From: Acidobacteriota bacterium | Lineage (GTDB): Bacteria; Acidobacteriota; Terriglobia; Terriglobales; Acidobacteriaceae | Assembly: GCA_021792135.1 (NCBI GenBank) | Contig: JAJYVF010000030.1 | Location: forward strand, 1 to 64,000 | Direction: 5' to 3' | Length of the DNA stretch: 64,000 nucleotides | Shown: positions 9,204 through 18,211 of the stretch, piece by piece | How positions within the stretch are numbered: position 1 is the stretch's first letter | Layout: each line of letters begins with the position of its first letter | Program-made: the position numbers and the translations under genes | The notes under the pieces: generated by a model | Told to the model about the DNA's origin: nothing | Seen by the model: only the letters and a program-made list of their open reading frames with translations | Databases searched by the model: none

Positions 9204-9560
9204 ATGATTCCGCAGAGGAAGAGAAACGAAATCCGGCAGCGCGTGCACACGCGCATTCGCCGCCGCCTGACGGGCACGGCGGAGCGGCCGCGGCTGAACG
9301 TGTATCGTTCGCTGAACCACATTTACGCGCAGGTGATCGACGACTCGAATGGAGCGACGCTGGCCTCGGCGTCCACCGTGGCTTCGAAGATGAAGACCGG
9401 CGGGAACGTGACCGCGGCGAAGGAGATCGGCAGGCTGATCGCGGAGCGTGCCAGGGAAAAGGGTATTCAGAAGGTGGTCTTCGACCGCGGCGGCTACCTG
9501 TACCACGGACGCATCAAGGCGCTGGCCGATGCGGCGCGCGAGGCGGGGCTGGAGTTCTAA
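9204..9560 (+). CDS. rplR: 50S ribosomal protein L18
   Basis: 118 residues. [20 protein letters not shown] and [20 protein letters not shown] are the conserved 5S rRNA-binding segments. AGGAAGGAAAACGGACC precedes the ATG. It lies 105 bases after rplF with no recognisable gene between. Confidence 0.98.
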   Translation: MIPQRKRNEIRQRVHTRIRRRLTGTAERPRLNVYRSLNHIYAQVIDDSNGATLASASTVASKMKTGGNVTAAKEIGRLIAERAREKGIQKVVFDRGGYLYHGRIKALADAAREAGLEF

Positions 9561-9589
9561 AGGCAGGCAACAGGCAAGAGGGAACAGAA

Positions 9590-9613
9590 AGCAGAGAGTC
9601 TGAACCCTCTGCT
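9590..9613 (+). other. Inverted repeat in the rplR-rpsE spacer
   Basis: AGCAGAG and CTCTGCT form a perfect 7-bp inverted repeat with a 10-base loop, starting 30 bases after the rplR stop and ending 20 bases before rpsE. No T-tract follows, so it looks like an mRNA hairpin rather than a terminator. Confidence 0.4.
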
Positions 9614-9633
9614 CTGGAGCTAAGGAAATATCG

Positions 9634-10143
9634 ATGGCGACATTGAGAAAGAAGCTGGATTCCGGGCAGTACAACCTGAAGGATCAGGTCGTGGCGATCA
9701 ACCGCGTGACCAAGGTAGTGAAGGGCGGCAAGAATATGTCCTTTGCGGCGCTGGTGGTTGTGGGTGACCCGGGTGCGGGCGTGGTGGGTTACGGCTCGGG
9801 CAAGGCGCGAGAGGTTCCGCAGGCGATTCGCAAAGGCATTGAGGCGGCCAAGAAGAACCTGGTCCGCGTCAATCTGACGGAGACGACGATTCCGCACCAG
9901 GTGCTGGGCCGGTTTGGCTCGGGCCAGGTGCTGCTCAAACCGGCTCCGGCCGGAACCGGCGTGATTGCCGGCGGCGCGGTGCGCGCGGTGATGACTTCGG
10001 CGGGCGTGCAGAACGTGCTGACCAAGAGCCTCGGCACCGCCAATCCGCACAACGTCATCAAGGCGACCTTCGATGCGCTGGTGCAGCTGCGCGACAAGAA
10101 CGAGGTTGCGGCGATGCGCGGCAAACAGGCGCAGGAGATTTAA
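9634..10143 (+). CDS. rpsE: 30S ribosomal protein S5
   Basis: 169 residues. The dsRNA-binding-like N-domain is present: [20 protein letters not shown], then [20 protein letters not shown]. The C-domain has [19 protein letters not shown] and [19 protein letters not shown]5 acts in mRNA helicase activity and decoding fidelity. TAAGGAAATATCG supplies the ribosome binding site. The rpmD ATG follows two bases after the stop. Confidence 0.98.
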   Translation: MATLRKKLDSGQYNLKDQVVAINRVTKVVKGGKNMSFAALVVVGDPGAGVVGYGSGKAREVPQAIRKGIEAAKKNLVRVNLTETTIPHQVLGRFGSGQVLLKPAPAGTGVIAGGAVRAVMTSAGVQNVLTKSLGTANPHNVIKATFDALVQLRDKNEVAAMRGKQAQEI

Positions 10144-10145
10144 CG

Positions 10146-10334
10146 ATGGCCGAAACCACGGGAAAAATTCGCATTCAGTACTACCGTTCCATGATTCAGG
10201 CGCCGGTGAAGCACAAGAAGGTGATCCGGGGACTGGGTTTCACCCGTCTCAACCAGATTGTCGAGCGGGAAGACACGCCTTCGATCCGGGGGATGGTGAA
10301 AACGGTGCCGCACCTGGTCCGGATCGTGGGCTAG
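10146..10334 (+). CDS. rpmD: 50S ribosomal protein L30
   Basis: 62 residues, normal for bacterial L30. The conserved motif IRGLGFTRLNQIVEREDTPS is followed by IRGMVKTVPHLVRIV. It starts two bases after rpsE, indicating coupling. The stop codon is immediately followed by copy 5 of the two-hairpin element. Confidence 0.97.
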   Translation: MAETTGKIRIQYYRSMIQAPVKHKKVIRGLGFTRLNQIVEREDTPSIRGMVKTVPHLVRIVG

Positions 10335-10363
10335 CCGTCGGGCGGGCGCGGCCTTCGGCCGCA
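10334..10363 (+). repeat. Two-hairpin intergenic element, copy 5 (after rpmD)
   Basis: GCCGTCGGGCGGGC followed by GCGGCCTTCGGCCGC, a 6-bp stem with a TTC triloop. It overlaps the last base of the rpmD stop. The second hairpin is the most regular of the set; an A-rich GCAGAAACAC follows instead of a T-tract. Confidence 0.55.
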
Positions 10364-10440
10364 GAAACACTGCGCCGTGAGGCGCACACATCATGCGAGT
10401 CGGCCGGTGAAATTCCGCGTCGGCGTTGAGCGAGGACATT

Positions 10441-10893
10441 ATGAATCTATCCAATCTTCGGGCGCCGAAGAAGGCGAATCGCAACAAAAAGCGCATTGGG
10501 CGCGGCATGGGCTCCGGAACAGGCAAGACCTCCGGACGGGGCCACAAGGGCCAGGGATCGCGGTCAGGCTCCAGCCTGATGCGCGGCTTTGAGGGCGGCC
10601 AGATGCCGCTGCATCGCCGGCTGCCGAAGCGCGGCTTCACCAACATCTTCCGGACCGAGTACACGGTCGTGAACCTGGACCGCCTGGTGGAGCTGGGCGA
10701 GGCGGAGCTGACGCTCGGGAAATTTGCGGAGCGCGGTGTTCTGAAGAAGCGGGGCGAGCTGCTCAAAGTGCTGGGTAACGGCGAGCTGAGTGCTGCCGTT
10801 ACCGTGCATGCGCACAAGTTCTCCAAAGCCGCGCAGGAGAAGATCGAGAAGGCCGGCGGCAAGGCGATTGTGGTCGGCGGCGCTGCCGCTTAG
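10441..10893 (+). CDS. rplO: 50S ribosomal protein L15
   Basis: 150 residues from ATG 10441; an in-frame start at 10426 adds five residues before the typical MNLSNLRAPKKA. The Gly-rich, basic N-terminal region KRIGRGMGSGTGKTSGRGHK threads into 23S rRNA. GGQMPLHRRLPKRGFTN is also conserved. The 93-base spacer to secY carries no gene. Confidence 0.98.
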   Translation: MNLSNLRAPKKANRNKKRIGRGMGSGTGKTSGRGHKGQGSRSGSSLMRGFEGGQMPLHRRLPKRGFTNIFRTEYTVVNLDRLVELGEAELTLGKFAERGVLKKRGELLKVLGNGELSAAVTVHAHKFSKAAQEKIEKAGGKAIVVGGAAA

Positions 10894-10986
10894 AAGCTGG
10901 AAGCTGGCGGCTCCTTTGGTGCTGGATCGGTCTGTTTCCGGTGCATAGGCCCTGCCGCTGACAGCGTATGATGAGAGAACCGACCC

Positions 10987-12378
10987 ATGCTTGAGAAGTT
11001 CCTGAATATCTTCCGCGTTCCCGATCTGCGCAGGCGTGTCCTGTTCACCCTCGGAATCCTTGCCGTTTATCGTCTTGGCGCGCACATCACCACCCCGGGT
11101 GTGAACGTTGAGGCCCTCGAGGCCTTTTTCAACCAGCAGGCGGGTTCCTCGCTGGGGCTGGTGGACCTCTTCAGCGGCGGCAACCTGCGGCGCCTGACGG
11201 TTTTCGCGCTGGGCATCATGCCGTACATCACGGCGTCGATCATCTTTCAGCTCCTCACCGTGGTTTATGAACCTCTGGCCAAGTTGCAGAAAGAAGGGGA
11301 GTTAGGGCGTAGAAAGATTACGCAGTGGACGCGCTATGTCACCGTTGCGCTGGGCATCGTGCAGTCAGCGGCGATCGCGATCACGCTGCAGAACAGCTCA
11401 GGGAACCTGGTGCTCGATCCGGGCATCGGCTTCGTGCTGATGACCATCCTGACGCTGACAACGGGCACGACCTTCGTGATGTGGCTGGGCGAGCAGATCA
11501 CCGATCGCGGCATCGGCAACGGCATGAGCCTGCTGATCTTCGCGGGCATCGTGGTGGGGCTGCCGCGCGGCATCGCCGACCTGGTGACCACCGCGAAGAC
11601 GGAACGTTTCGGCGCTTTCACGGTTCCGGCGCTGATTCTGCTGGTTGTGGGCATGATCGCGGTGGTTGCCTTCATTGTCTTCGTGGAACGGAGCGAGCGA
11701 CGCATCCCGGTGCAGTATGCCAAGCGCATTGTCGGCCGGCGGCTGATGGGCGGCCAGTCGACGCACCTGCCGCTGAAGGTGAACTCCGGTGGCGTCATGC
11801 CGATTATCTTTGCGGCTTCGGTTCTGTCGGTGCCGATGCTTTTCGGCCAGGCGGCCTTCGTGCGGAACAGCGCGTGGCTCTCGCGCACCTTCGATGCGCT
11901 GCGGGCCGGTGAACCGGCGTACGAGCTGCTGTACATGATCGCGATTGTCTTCTTCGCGTATTTCTATATCTCGATCGTGTTCCGGCCGGACGATATCGCC
12001 GACAACATGCGCAAGTACGGCGGATTCATCCCGGGAATTCGGCCGGGCCGCCGGACTTCGGACTTTGTCAACGAGATCCTGACCCGCATCACCATGGTGG
12101 GCGCGATTTACCTGATCGTGGTGGCGATCATCCCGCAGCTGATGATCAGCGGTATCCATCTGAATCACCTGTGGCTGGTGGGCGGCTTCTTCGAGCATCT
12201 GCCACTGTGGGTGACGAACGGCATGGGCTTCAACTTCTACTTCGGCGGCACCTCGCTGCTGATCGTGGTGGGGGTGGCCATGGATACGGTCAACCAGATC
12301 GAATCGCAGCTCATCATGCGGCACTACGAAGGCTTCTCGCCGAAGAGCGGGCGGGTTCGGGGCAGACGGGCATGGTGA
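10987..12378 (+). CDS. secY: Protein translocase subunit SecY
   Basis: 463 residues with about ten hydrophobic segments. N-terminal LEKFLNIFRVPDLRRRVLFT precedes TM1; the plug region and ALGIMPYITASIIFQLL (TM2) are near residue 75. RRIPVQYAKRIVGRRLMGGQ marks the cytosolic loop and FRPDDIADNMRKYGGFIPGI the region before TM9. SecY is the channel of the Sec translocon. Its TGA shares one base with an adk ATG, so the two are translationally coupled, as in many spc operons. Confidence 0.98.
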   Translation: MLEKFLNIFRVPDLRRRVLFTLGILAVYRLGAHITTPGVNVEALEAFFNQQAGSSLGLVDLFSGGNLRRLTVFALGIMPYITASIIFQLLTVVYEPLAKLQKEGELGRRKITQWTRYVTVALGIVQSAAIAITLQNSSGNLVLDPGIGFVLMTILTLTTGTTFVMWLGEQITDRGIGNGMSLLIFAGIVVGLPRGIADLVTTAKTERFGAFTVPALILLVVGMIAVVAFIVFVERSERRIPVQYAKRIVGRRLMGGQSTHLPLKVNSGGVMPIIFAASVLSVPMLFGQAAFVRNSAWLSRTFDALRAGEPAYELLYMIAIVFFAYFYISIVFRPDDIADNMRKYGGFIPGIRPGRRTSDFVNEILTRITMVGAIYLIVVAIIPQLMISGIHLNHLWLVGGFFEHLPLWVTNGMGFNFYFGGTSLLIVVGVAMDTVNQIESQLIMRHYEGFSPKSGRVRGRRAW

Positions 12379-13091
12379 TGGGGTTGGCGCCGGCGGTGCA
12401 GGGAGACAACGCAGCATCGCTGAGGATTAAGCCGGGACCGATTCTGCTGCTGGGCGCACCGGGGGTCGGCAAGGGGACGCAGGCGAAGGAACTGATGGCG
12501 AGATGGGGGATCCCGCAGATTTCCACCGGGGACCTGCTGCGGGACAACCGGGACCATGGCACAGCGCTCGGACTCGAGGCGAAGCAGATCATGGCCCAGG
12601 GGAAGCTGGTTCCTGACGAGCTGGTCAACCAGATGGTTGCGGAGCGGCTGAAGCTGCCGGATACGTTTGACGGCTACATCCTGGACGGGTATCCGCGCAC
12701 GCTGGGACAGGCGCACTGGCTGGACGGCCATATCGGGACGGTTCCCCGGGCGCTGCCGGTGATTGCGATCAGCATCCGGGTCAGCTATACTCAATTACTG
12801 CGCCGTATTACCGGGCGGCGCAACTGCCCAGTCTGTGGGTCGATTTACAACATCTACCTGCAGCCGCCTAAGGTCGACGAGCTGTGTGACTTGGACGGCA
12901 CACCTCTGGCGCGGCGTTCCGACGATACCGAGGAAGTTCTTGAGGAGCGAATGCGGACCTACGGGTTGCTGACGGCTCCGGTCGTGGAGCATTACCGCGC
13001 TCTGGGACGGTTTGAGGAAGTGGATGGGGAGCAGCCGGTCAATGAAGTCGCGGCGGGTGTCATGGCCGCGGTGGCGCGCCTGCGGGGCTGA
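12378..13091 (+). CDS. adk: Adenylate kinase
   Basis: 237 residues from the ATG overlapping the secY stop (TGATG); ATG 12372 two codons upstream is an equal alternative. The P-loop GAPGVGKGTQ is near residue 27, followed by QISTGDLLRDNR and the lid. The lid carries CPVCGSIY and later CDLDGTPLARRSDD, consistent with the zinc-binding long form (three Cys and one Asp). It catalyses ATP + AMP to 2 ADP. An N-terminal extension of about 20 residues precedes the first beta strand. Confidence 0.95.
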   Translation: MGLAPAVQGDNAASLRIKPGPILLLGAPGVGKGTQAKELMARWGIPQISTGDLLRDNRDHGTALGLEAKQIMAQGKLVPDELVNQMVAERLKLPDTFDGYILDGYPRTLGQAHWLDGHIGTVPRALPVIAISIRVSYTQLLRRITGRRNCPVCGSIYNIYLQPPKVDELCDLDGTPLARRSDDTEEVLEERMRTYGLLTAPVVEHYRALGRFEEVDGEQPVNEVAAGVMAAVARLRG

Positions 13092-13096
13092 AGGGC

Positions 13097-13849
13097 GTGG
13101 CCATTACGATCAGGACGCCGCAGGAGATCGAGAAGCTGCGGCGCAGTGGGCAGGTGGTTCGGGAGATCCTGGAGCAGGTACGCCAGGCGGTGAGGCCGGG
13201 GGCTTCGACGCTGGATCTGGAACGGGTGGCTGCGGACAAGATCAGGGAACTGGGGGCAACCCCGGCGTTTAAGGGATACCGCGGGTATCCCTGTGTGCTG
13301 TGCACCTCCATCAATGACGAGGTGGTGCACGGGATTCCTTCGGCGGAACGAAAGCTGCACGACGGGGATATTGTTTCGATCGATACCGGAGTGGTGATCG
13401 ACGGCTACTACGGTGATTCGGCCATCACGGTCGCGGTGGGGCAGAAGATTGCGGCAAAGACCAGGAAGCTGCTGGAGGTCACGGAGGCTTCGCTGGCGAG
13501 TGCGATTCGGGAAGTCAAGCCTGGGGCGACGCTGGGCGATGTGGGTGCCGCAGTGCAGGCGGTGGTCGAGGACGAGGGATTCAGCGTGGTTCGCGATTTT
13601 GTCGGCCACGGGATCGGGACCCGGCTGCACGAGGATCCGCAGGTGCCGAATTTTGGCCGGCGTGGTCAGGGGCAAAAGCTCAGAGCCGGCATGGTGCTGG
13701 CCATTGAGCCGATGGTGAATGCGGGAAAGCCCGGGGTTCAGGTGCTCAGGGACGGATGGACCGCGGTGACGGAAGATGGAAGCTGGAGCGCGCATTTCGA
13801 GCACACGGTGGCTGTGACGGCGGACGGCGCTCTGGTGCTGACGCAGTAG
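13097..13849 (+). CDS. map: Methionine aminopeptidase, type I
   Basis: 250 residues with a GTG start five bases after adk. Metal ligands are all visible: Asp in SIDTGVVIDGYYGDSA (two Asp), His in FVGHGIGTRLHEDPQVPN, Glu in LAIEPMVNAG, and Glu in SAHFEHTVAVT. It removes the initiator Met from nascent chains, fitting its place beside secY, adk and infA. No N-terminal zinc-finger extension. Confidence 0.97.
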   Translation: MAITIRTPQEIEKLRRSGQVVREILEQVRQAVRPGASTLDLERVAADKIRELGATPAFKGYRGYPCVLCTSINDEVVHGIPSAERKLHDGDIVSIDTGVVIDGYYGDSAITVAVGQKIAAKTRKLLEVTEASLASAIREVKPGATLGDVGAAVQAVVEDEGFSVVRDFVGHGIGTRLHEDPQVPNFGRRGQGQKLRAGMVLAIEPMVNAGKPGVQVLRDGWTAVTEDGSWSAHFEHTVAVTADGALVLTQ

Positions 13850-13879
13850 GAAGGCAAAAATCGAAGCGAAGGATATCGA

Positions 13880-14101
13880 TTGTCGAAGGAAGACGCGATT
13901 GAAGTCATGGCAACGGTTCTCGAGACGTTGCCGAATGCAATGTTCAGGGTGAAGCTCGAGAGCGGGGGGCACGAGGTGCTGGCCCACGTTTCCGGGCGGA
14001 TGAGGAAGAACTTTATCCGCATTCTTCCCGGCGACCGGGTGGCGGTGGAACTGAGTCCGTACGATCTGAATCGCGGACGGATTGTGTACAGGTACAAGTG
14101 A
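13880..14101 (+). CDS. infA: Translation initiation factor IF-1
   Basis: 73 residues using a TTG start at 13880 preceded by GAAGCGAAGGATATCGA. The translation [20 protein letters not shown] continues through [20 protein letters not shown] and [20 protein letters not shown], the full S1/OB fold of IF-1. The start choice is forced because this is the conserved N-terminus and no ATG is nearby. The rare start may limit expression. Confidence 0.96.
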   Translation: MSKEDAIEVMATVLETLPNAMFRVKLESGGHEVLAHVSGRMRKNFIRILPGDRVAVELSPYDLNRGRIVYRYK

Positions 14102-14141
14102 TCAGGGCTCAGAGCTCAGAGCACAGGATTGAGGGACTGCA

Positions 14142-14255
14142 ATGAAGGTTCGGGCATCGGTTAAGAAGATTTGCGACAAGTGCAAGGTCATCCACCGCCG
14201 GGGTGTGGTGCGGGTGATCTGCGAAAACTCGAAGCACAAGCAGCGCCAGGGATAA
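14142..14255 (+). CDS. rpmJ: 50S ribosomal protein L36
   Basis: 37 residues: [20 protein letters not shown], ending NSKHKQRQG. Cys11, Cys14, Cys27 and His32 give the zinc-ribbon form (C+ type). This is the usual position between infA and rpsM. Confidence 0.96.
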
Positions 14256-14264
14256 GACTGGACT

Positions 14265-14393
14265 CAGGGCTCAGAGTGGCGCAATGGGAGAGCTGAGCTT
14301 CCACAGGAAGCAGGGAACTGGGGCGAGTTAGCCATAAAGGCTTGCGATGAACCCCGAATAGAACAGGGCACAGGGCACAGAGCCCAGGGCTCA
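14265..14393 (+). repeat. Cluster of CAGGGCTCA-type intergenic motifs between rpmJ and rpsM
   Basis: The 213-base spacer between rpmJ and rpsM contains CAGGGCTCAGAG at 14265 and CAGGGCTCA at 14385, with CAGGGCACAGGGCACAG between. The same word occurs at 2413 (rplW-rplB spacer) and 14103 (infA-rpmJ spacer). No ORF is convincing in the spacer. Function unknown; possibly a small dispersed repeat. Confidence 0.4.
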
Positions 14394-14468
14394 TTCAGGC
14401 TCTCAACCCTCCGGTTCGGATTTCGGCCGGAATAACCGCTCCCAAGGGAGCAAAACGAAGGGCAGCCT

Positions 14469-14855
14469 ATGGCACGTATTGCAGGCGTCGATCTTCCCCG
14501 CAACAAGCAGGCGAGAATCGCGCTGACGTACATCTACGGCATTGGCGATCCGCGCTCTCTGAAGATACTGGGGGCGGCGAACGTCGATCCATTCAAGAAA
14601 GTTCAGGACCTCGGCGAAGACGAGGTCAACCGCATCCGTCAGGTCATCGAGGAGCAGGGCGATGTGGAAGGCGATCTCCGCAAGGATGTGACTATGCACA
14701 TCAAGCGGCTGGTCGACATCCAGTCGTACCGCGGCCTGCGGCATCGCCGCAGCCTTCCCGTGCGCGGACAGCGCACGCACACCAACGCGCGCACCCGCAA
14801 GGGACCGCGTAAGGGCACGATCGCCAACAAGAAGAAAGCGACGGCGAAGACCTAA
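14469..14855 (+). CDS. rpsM: 30S ribosomal protein S13
   Basis: 128 residues. Begins [20 protein letters not shown] and has the helix-two-turn-helix region and the basic tail [18 protein letters not shown] reaching to P-site tRNA. A Lys-rich end ([10 protein letters not shown]) follows. The TAATG overlap with rpsK indicates coupled translation. First gene of the alpha-operon part. Confidence 0.98.
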   Translation: MARIAGVDLPRNKQARIALTYIYGIGDPRSLKILGAANVDPFKKVQDLGEDEVNRIRQVIEEQGDVEGDLRKDVTMHIKRLVDIQSYRGLRHRRSLPVRGQRTHTNARTRKGPRKGTIANKKKATAKT

Positions 14856-15283
14856 TGGCAAAAGCACAGCAGGGAACTGCCGGCAAGACCGGCAAGGCCG
14901 CCAGGAATAAGAAATTCAAGAAGCGCGAGCGTCGCAATGTGCCGTTCGGCATTGTGCACATCCAGGCCTCGTTCAACAACACCATCGTGACCATCACCGA
15001 CCAGCAGGGCAATACGCTCTCCTGGAAGAGCTCGGGGTCGCTCGGCTTCCGCGGTTCGCGCAAGGGCACGCCCTTCGCGGCGCAGCAGGCGGCGATGAAC
15101 GCGGCGAACATGGCGCGGGATCACGGGGTTCGATCGGTGGATGTGCGGGTGGCCGGGCCGGGTTCGGGCCGCGAGTCCGCAGTGCGCGCGCTGGCTGCCG
15201 CCGGTATCGAGGTGCGAACGATTCGCGACGTCACCCCGATTCCGCACAATGGCTGCCGCCCGCCCAAGCGGCGCAGGGTCTAA
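14855..15283 (+). CDS. rpsK: 30S ribosomal protein S11
   Basis: 142 residues. Core signatures [40 protein letters not shown] and [19 protein letters not shown] are present. S11 lies in the 30S platform and contacts the Shine-Dalgarno helix. The N-terminal 25 residues are a basic Ala/Lys/Gly-rich extension. One-base overlap with rpsM. Confidence 0.98.
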   Translation: MAKAQQGTAGKTGKAARNKKFKKRERRNVPFGIVHIQASFNNTIVTITDQQGNTLSWKSSGSLGFRGSRKGTPFAAQQAAMNAANMARDHGVRSVDVRVAGPGSGRESAVRALAAAGIEVRTIRDVTPIPHNGCRPPKRRRV

Positions 15284-15294
15284 CATAGACGAAG

Positions 15295-15383
15295 GTCAGG
15301 GAACGGTTCAGAAGCCCATCGGCATGGAAAGCGTGGTAGCCATCCCCAGCGTGCCGGAAAGACGCGGCTCTCTGAACCCTGAC
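15295..15383 (+). promoter_or_regulatory. Long inverted repeat in the rpsD leader
   Basis: In the 183-base rpsK-rpsD spacer, GTCAGGG (15295-15301) pairs with CCCTGAC (15377-15383), TTCAGA (15307-15312) with TCTGAA (15371-15376), and GCC (15314-15316) with GGC (15366-15368). This makes a 16-bp interrupted stem with a 5-base bulge (AACGG) around a loop of about 50 bases. S4 is a known autogenous regulator in other bacteria, so this could be its target; that role is inference. Confidence 0.45.
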
Positions 15384-15466
15384 TCTCGCCTGATAAACTG
15401 GAAAATGGACCGGGACGAAGGATTGCGATCCGTAAACCGGTTGTCCTCTGAAGCAAGGAGAATCGA

Positions 15467-16096
15467 GTGGCACGTTATACGGGAGCCGTTTGCCGCCTTT
15501 GCCGTCGCGAAGGCATGAAGCTATTTCTGAAGGGCACCAAGTGCACCAGCGACAAGTGCCCGATTGAGAAGCGCAACTTCGCACCCGGCCAGCACGGCCG
15601 CGACCGCAAGGCCAAGATCGTGGGCTACGGTCTGCAGCTGCGCGAGAAGCAGAAGGCGCGCCGCATTTACTTTGCGCTCGAAGGGCAGTTCCGCGAGTAC
15701 TACGAGAAGGCTTCGCGCACGCCCGGCGTCACCGGCGAACTGCTGCTGCAGCAACTGGAGCGCCGCCTGGACAACGTGACCTTCCGGCTTGGATTTGCCA
15801 GCTCGCGGCGCCAGGCTCGGCAGCTGGTGCGTCACGGCCACGTCGAGGTCAACGGCCGCAAGGTGAATATTCCATCCTTTCAGGTGAGTGTGGGCGACGA
15901 GATCAAAATCCGGCCGAACAGCGAGAAGCTGACCGTGGTGGAGACCTCGCGGGAGTTCGCCAGCCACCAGCCGGCGCCGTCGTGGCTCAGTTCCGAGCCC
16001 AACACGCTGAGCGGCAAGGTGCTGGCGCTGCCGAAGCGCGACGATATTAATCTGCCCGTGAACGAGCAGCTGATCGTCGAATTGTACTCGAAGTAA
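15467..16096 (+). CDS. rpsD: 30S ribosomal protein S4
   Basis: 209 residues with a GTG start preceded by AAGCAAGGAGAATCGA. The N-terminus carries Cys9, Cys12, Cys26 and Cys31, the zinc-binding form of S4. The S4 RNA-binding domain lies near residues 98-160 ([20 protein letters not shown], then [15 protein letters not shown]). S4 nucleates 30S assembly. Unlike its neighbours it has a long structured leader. Confidence 0.98.
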   Translation: MARYTGAVCRLCRREGMKLFLKGTKCTSDKCPIEKRNFAPGQHGRDRKAKIVGYGLQLREKQKARRIYFALEGQFREYYEKASRTPGVTGELLLQQLERRLDNVTFRLGFASSRRQARQLVRHGHVEVNGRKVNIPSFQVSVGDEIKIRPNSEKLTVVETSREFASHQPAPSWLSSEPNTLSGKVLALPKRDDINLPVNEQLIVELYSK

Positions 16097-16279
16097 TCGG
16101 GCGAGGCGCCGGGCCAAAGCTCTGCGCCGAGAAGTCTGTGTAACAACCTGCCTCAAGCGAAGCGAAGAGGCCAGGTCGCAGGACCGCGGGAAACCGCGGA
16201 AACAATTCACTGAAGGAGAAATCGGCTCGGCCGCTGCAAAATGCTTCGCGGCGTTGCCGGGCAGGAGAGGCGAATCGAT

Positions 16280-17374
16280 ATGCTTTGGAGAGGATTTCAA
16301 AAACCGAAGCGTCTGGCGGTTGACACCGAGACGCTGACTGAGAAATACGGCAAGTTCAGCGCGCAGCCGTTCGAGCGCGGATTCGGCACCACCATTGGCA
16401 ATGCGCTGCGGCGCACACTGCTCTCCTCGATTGAGGGTGCAGCGGTCACCGCGGTTCGCATCGAGGGTGTTCTGCACGAATTTCAGTCCATTACGGGCGT
16501 CGTCGAAGACGCTACCGACATTGTGCTGAACCTCAAGCAGATTCCGTTCAAGCTGAACGGAGACGGGCCGAAGGCGCTTTATCTGAACGCCGAACAGCCG
16601 GGAGTGGTCACCGCGGGCATGATCGAGGCCGACGGCGACGTTGAGATTCTCGACAAGGATGTTTACATCGCCACTGTCAGCGAAGGCGGCCGCCTCAGCA
16701 TGGAGATGCGACTGAAGCGCGGGCGCGGGTATGTCTCCGCCGACAAGAACTTCGACTCCGACCTGGGGATCGGCTTCATTCCGGTCGACTCGGTCCACTC
16801 GCCGGTGCGCAAGGTGAACTTTACCGTGGATGCCGCGCGTCTGGGCCAGATCACCGACTACGACAAGCTGACGATGGAAGTGTGGACCAACGGCTCCGTT
16901 CTTCCTGCCGACGCGATCGGCCTGGCGGCGAAGCTGCTCAAGGACCACATGAGCATCTTCATCAACTTCGAGGAAGAGATCGAGGCCGAGGGCCATGCCG
17001 AAGAGGGCCGCGTGCAGCTCAAGAACGAAAACCTCAACCGGTCCGTCGAGGAGCTGGAGCTCAGCGTTCGCAGCTACAACTGCCTGAAGAATGCCAACAT
17101 TCAGACGATCGGCGAGTTGGTGCAGAAGACCGAAGCCGAGATGCTGAAAACCAAGAACTTCGGGCGCAAGTCGCTGAACGAAATCAAGGAAATCCTCGCG
17201 CAGATGGGTCTGTCGCTGGGCATGCGGATCGACGAGCAGGGCAACGCGGTTCCCGGGCCGACCTCGGTTCTGCCGGCCGCCCAGCTTGCCGCCAGCTACG
17301 GCCGCTTCGACGAGGACGAAGATGAAGGACTGGATTCGGAGATTCCGATTCAGCCCGAAACCGAGAACTTCTGA
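16280..17374 (+). CDS. rpoA: DNA-directed RNA polymerase subunit alpha
   Basis: 364 residues from ATG 16280 ([15 protein letters not shown]), preceded by GCAGGAGAGGCG; an in-frame ATG at 16241 adds 13 unlikely residues. The N-terminal domain has [20 protein letters not shown], which drives dimerisation. The C-terminal domain (about residues 255-325) has [20 protein letters not shown] and [14 protein letters not shown], which bind UP elements and activators. An acidic tail ([15 protein letters not shown]) makes it longer than E. coli alpha (329). Confidence 0.98.
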   Translation: MLWRGFQKPKRLAVDTETLTEKYGKFSAQPFERGFGTTIGNALRRTLLSSIEGAAVTAVRIEGVLHEFQSITGVVEDATDIVLNLKQIPFKLNGDGPKALYLNAEQPGVVTAGMIEADGDVEILDKDVYIATVSEGGRLSMEMRLKRGRGYVSADKNFDSDLGIGFIPVDSVHSPVRKVNFTVDAARLGQITDYDKLTMEVWTNGSVLPADAIGLAAKLLKDHMSIFINFEEEIEAEGHAEEGRVQLKNENLNRSVEELELSVRSYNCLKNANIQTIGELVQKTEAEMLKTKNFGRKSLNEIKEILAQMGLSLGMRIDEQGNAVPGPTSVLPAAQLAASYGRFDEDEDEGLDSEIPIQPETENF

Positions 17375-17492
17375 AGGCAGCGTCTAGCGTTTAGGGTTTG
17401 GCGTTCAGAAAAACAAGCCTGTGTGCGGAGGCCGGAGACATCCGGCTTCCGCGCCGGGCGAAATTCGAGAGATTCAGACAGAGAGAGTCGCC

Positions 17493-17975
17493 ATGCGTCA
17501 TCGCAATGCAGGTTACAAACTGGGACGGAACACGAGCCATCGCCGCGCGCTGCTGCGCAACCTGGTCACGTCCATTCTTCTGGAGGATCGCGTCGAGACG
17601 ACGGTGGCGAAGGCGAAAGCCGCACGGCCTCACGTGGAAAAGCTGATTACTCTGGGCAAGCGGGGCGACCTGCATGCACGGCGGCAGGCGCTCGCCTACC
17701 TGCAGACGCGCGAGGCTGTGTCGCGCCTCTTCGACACCGTGGCTCCGCGCTACGGGGACCGCAACGGCGGCTATCTTCGCATTATTCGCGCCGGTTTTCA
17801 GCGCGGTGACGGAGCCGAGAAGGTCTACATCGAGCTGGTGGATGCCGAGCAGGTCCTCGACGAGAAGCGCCAGAAGCGTGCCGAAGCTCGTGCGAAACGC
17901 CGCGAGGAGATGCAAAAGGCCATGGCCGAGCAGGAAGCCGCAGCCGGCGAAGGCGGCGAAGAGAAGGCTTCGTAG
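17493..17975 (+). CDS. rplQ: 50S ribosomal protein L17
   Basis: 160 residues from ATG 17493 with AGAGAGAGTCGCC upstream; this gives MRHRNAGYKLGRNTSHRRAL, the typical start. The core up to GYLRIIRAGFQRGDGAEKV is normal. About 40 extra charged residues follow (KRRE, then EQEAAAGEGGEEKAS), probably a helical tail. Last gene of the ribosomal run. Confidence 0.97.
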   Translation: MRHRNAGYKLGRNTSHRRALLRNLVTSILLEDRVETTVAKAKAARPHVEKLITLGKRGDLHARRQALAYLQTREAVSRLFDTVAPRYGDRNGGYLRIIRAGFQRGDGAEKVYIELVDAEQVLDEKRQKRAEARAKRREEMQKAMAEQEAAAGEGGEEKAS

Positions 17976-18002
17976 TCCGGTCCAGTCTCAGGATTCACAA
18001 GG

Positions 18003-18034
18003 GCGCATTCCGATCCGGGATGCGCTCTTTCCCT
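18003..18034 (+). terminator. Rho-independent terminator of the ribosomal/alpha operon
   Basis: GCGCATTCC and GGGATGCGC form a 9-bp stem (one G-T pair) around GATCC, followed by TCTTTCCCTT. It lies 27 bases after the rplQ stop. The 177 bases from here to the convergent tannase gene hold nothing I recognise. Confidence 0.75.
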
Positions 18035-18211
18035 TGGCGCACCCGGTACGGGCGTACTCTTACGGGTACAAATCCCCTCACAGGCTGGTCCGCCGGATAC
18101 GCGGCAAAGCCGACCAGGGCGAGTGGGCAAGCGACGGCCGAGCTATCCTGACCAGGGGCGGAGGCGTCGAAAAGGGCCTGCTGCGGGCACTCCTGGCAAT
18201 CCGGCTGCCGT

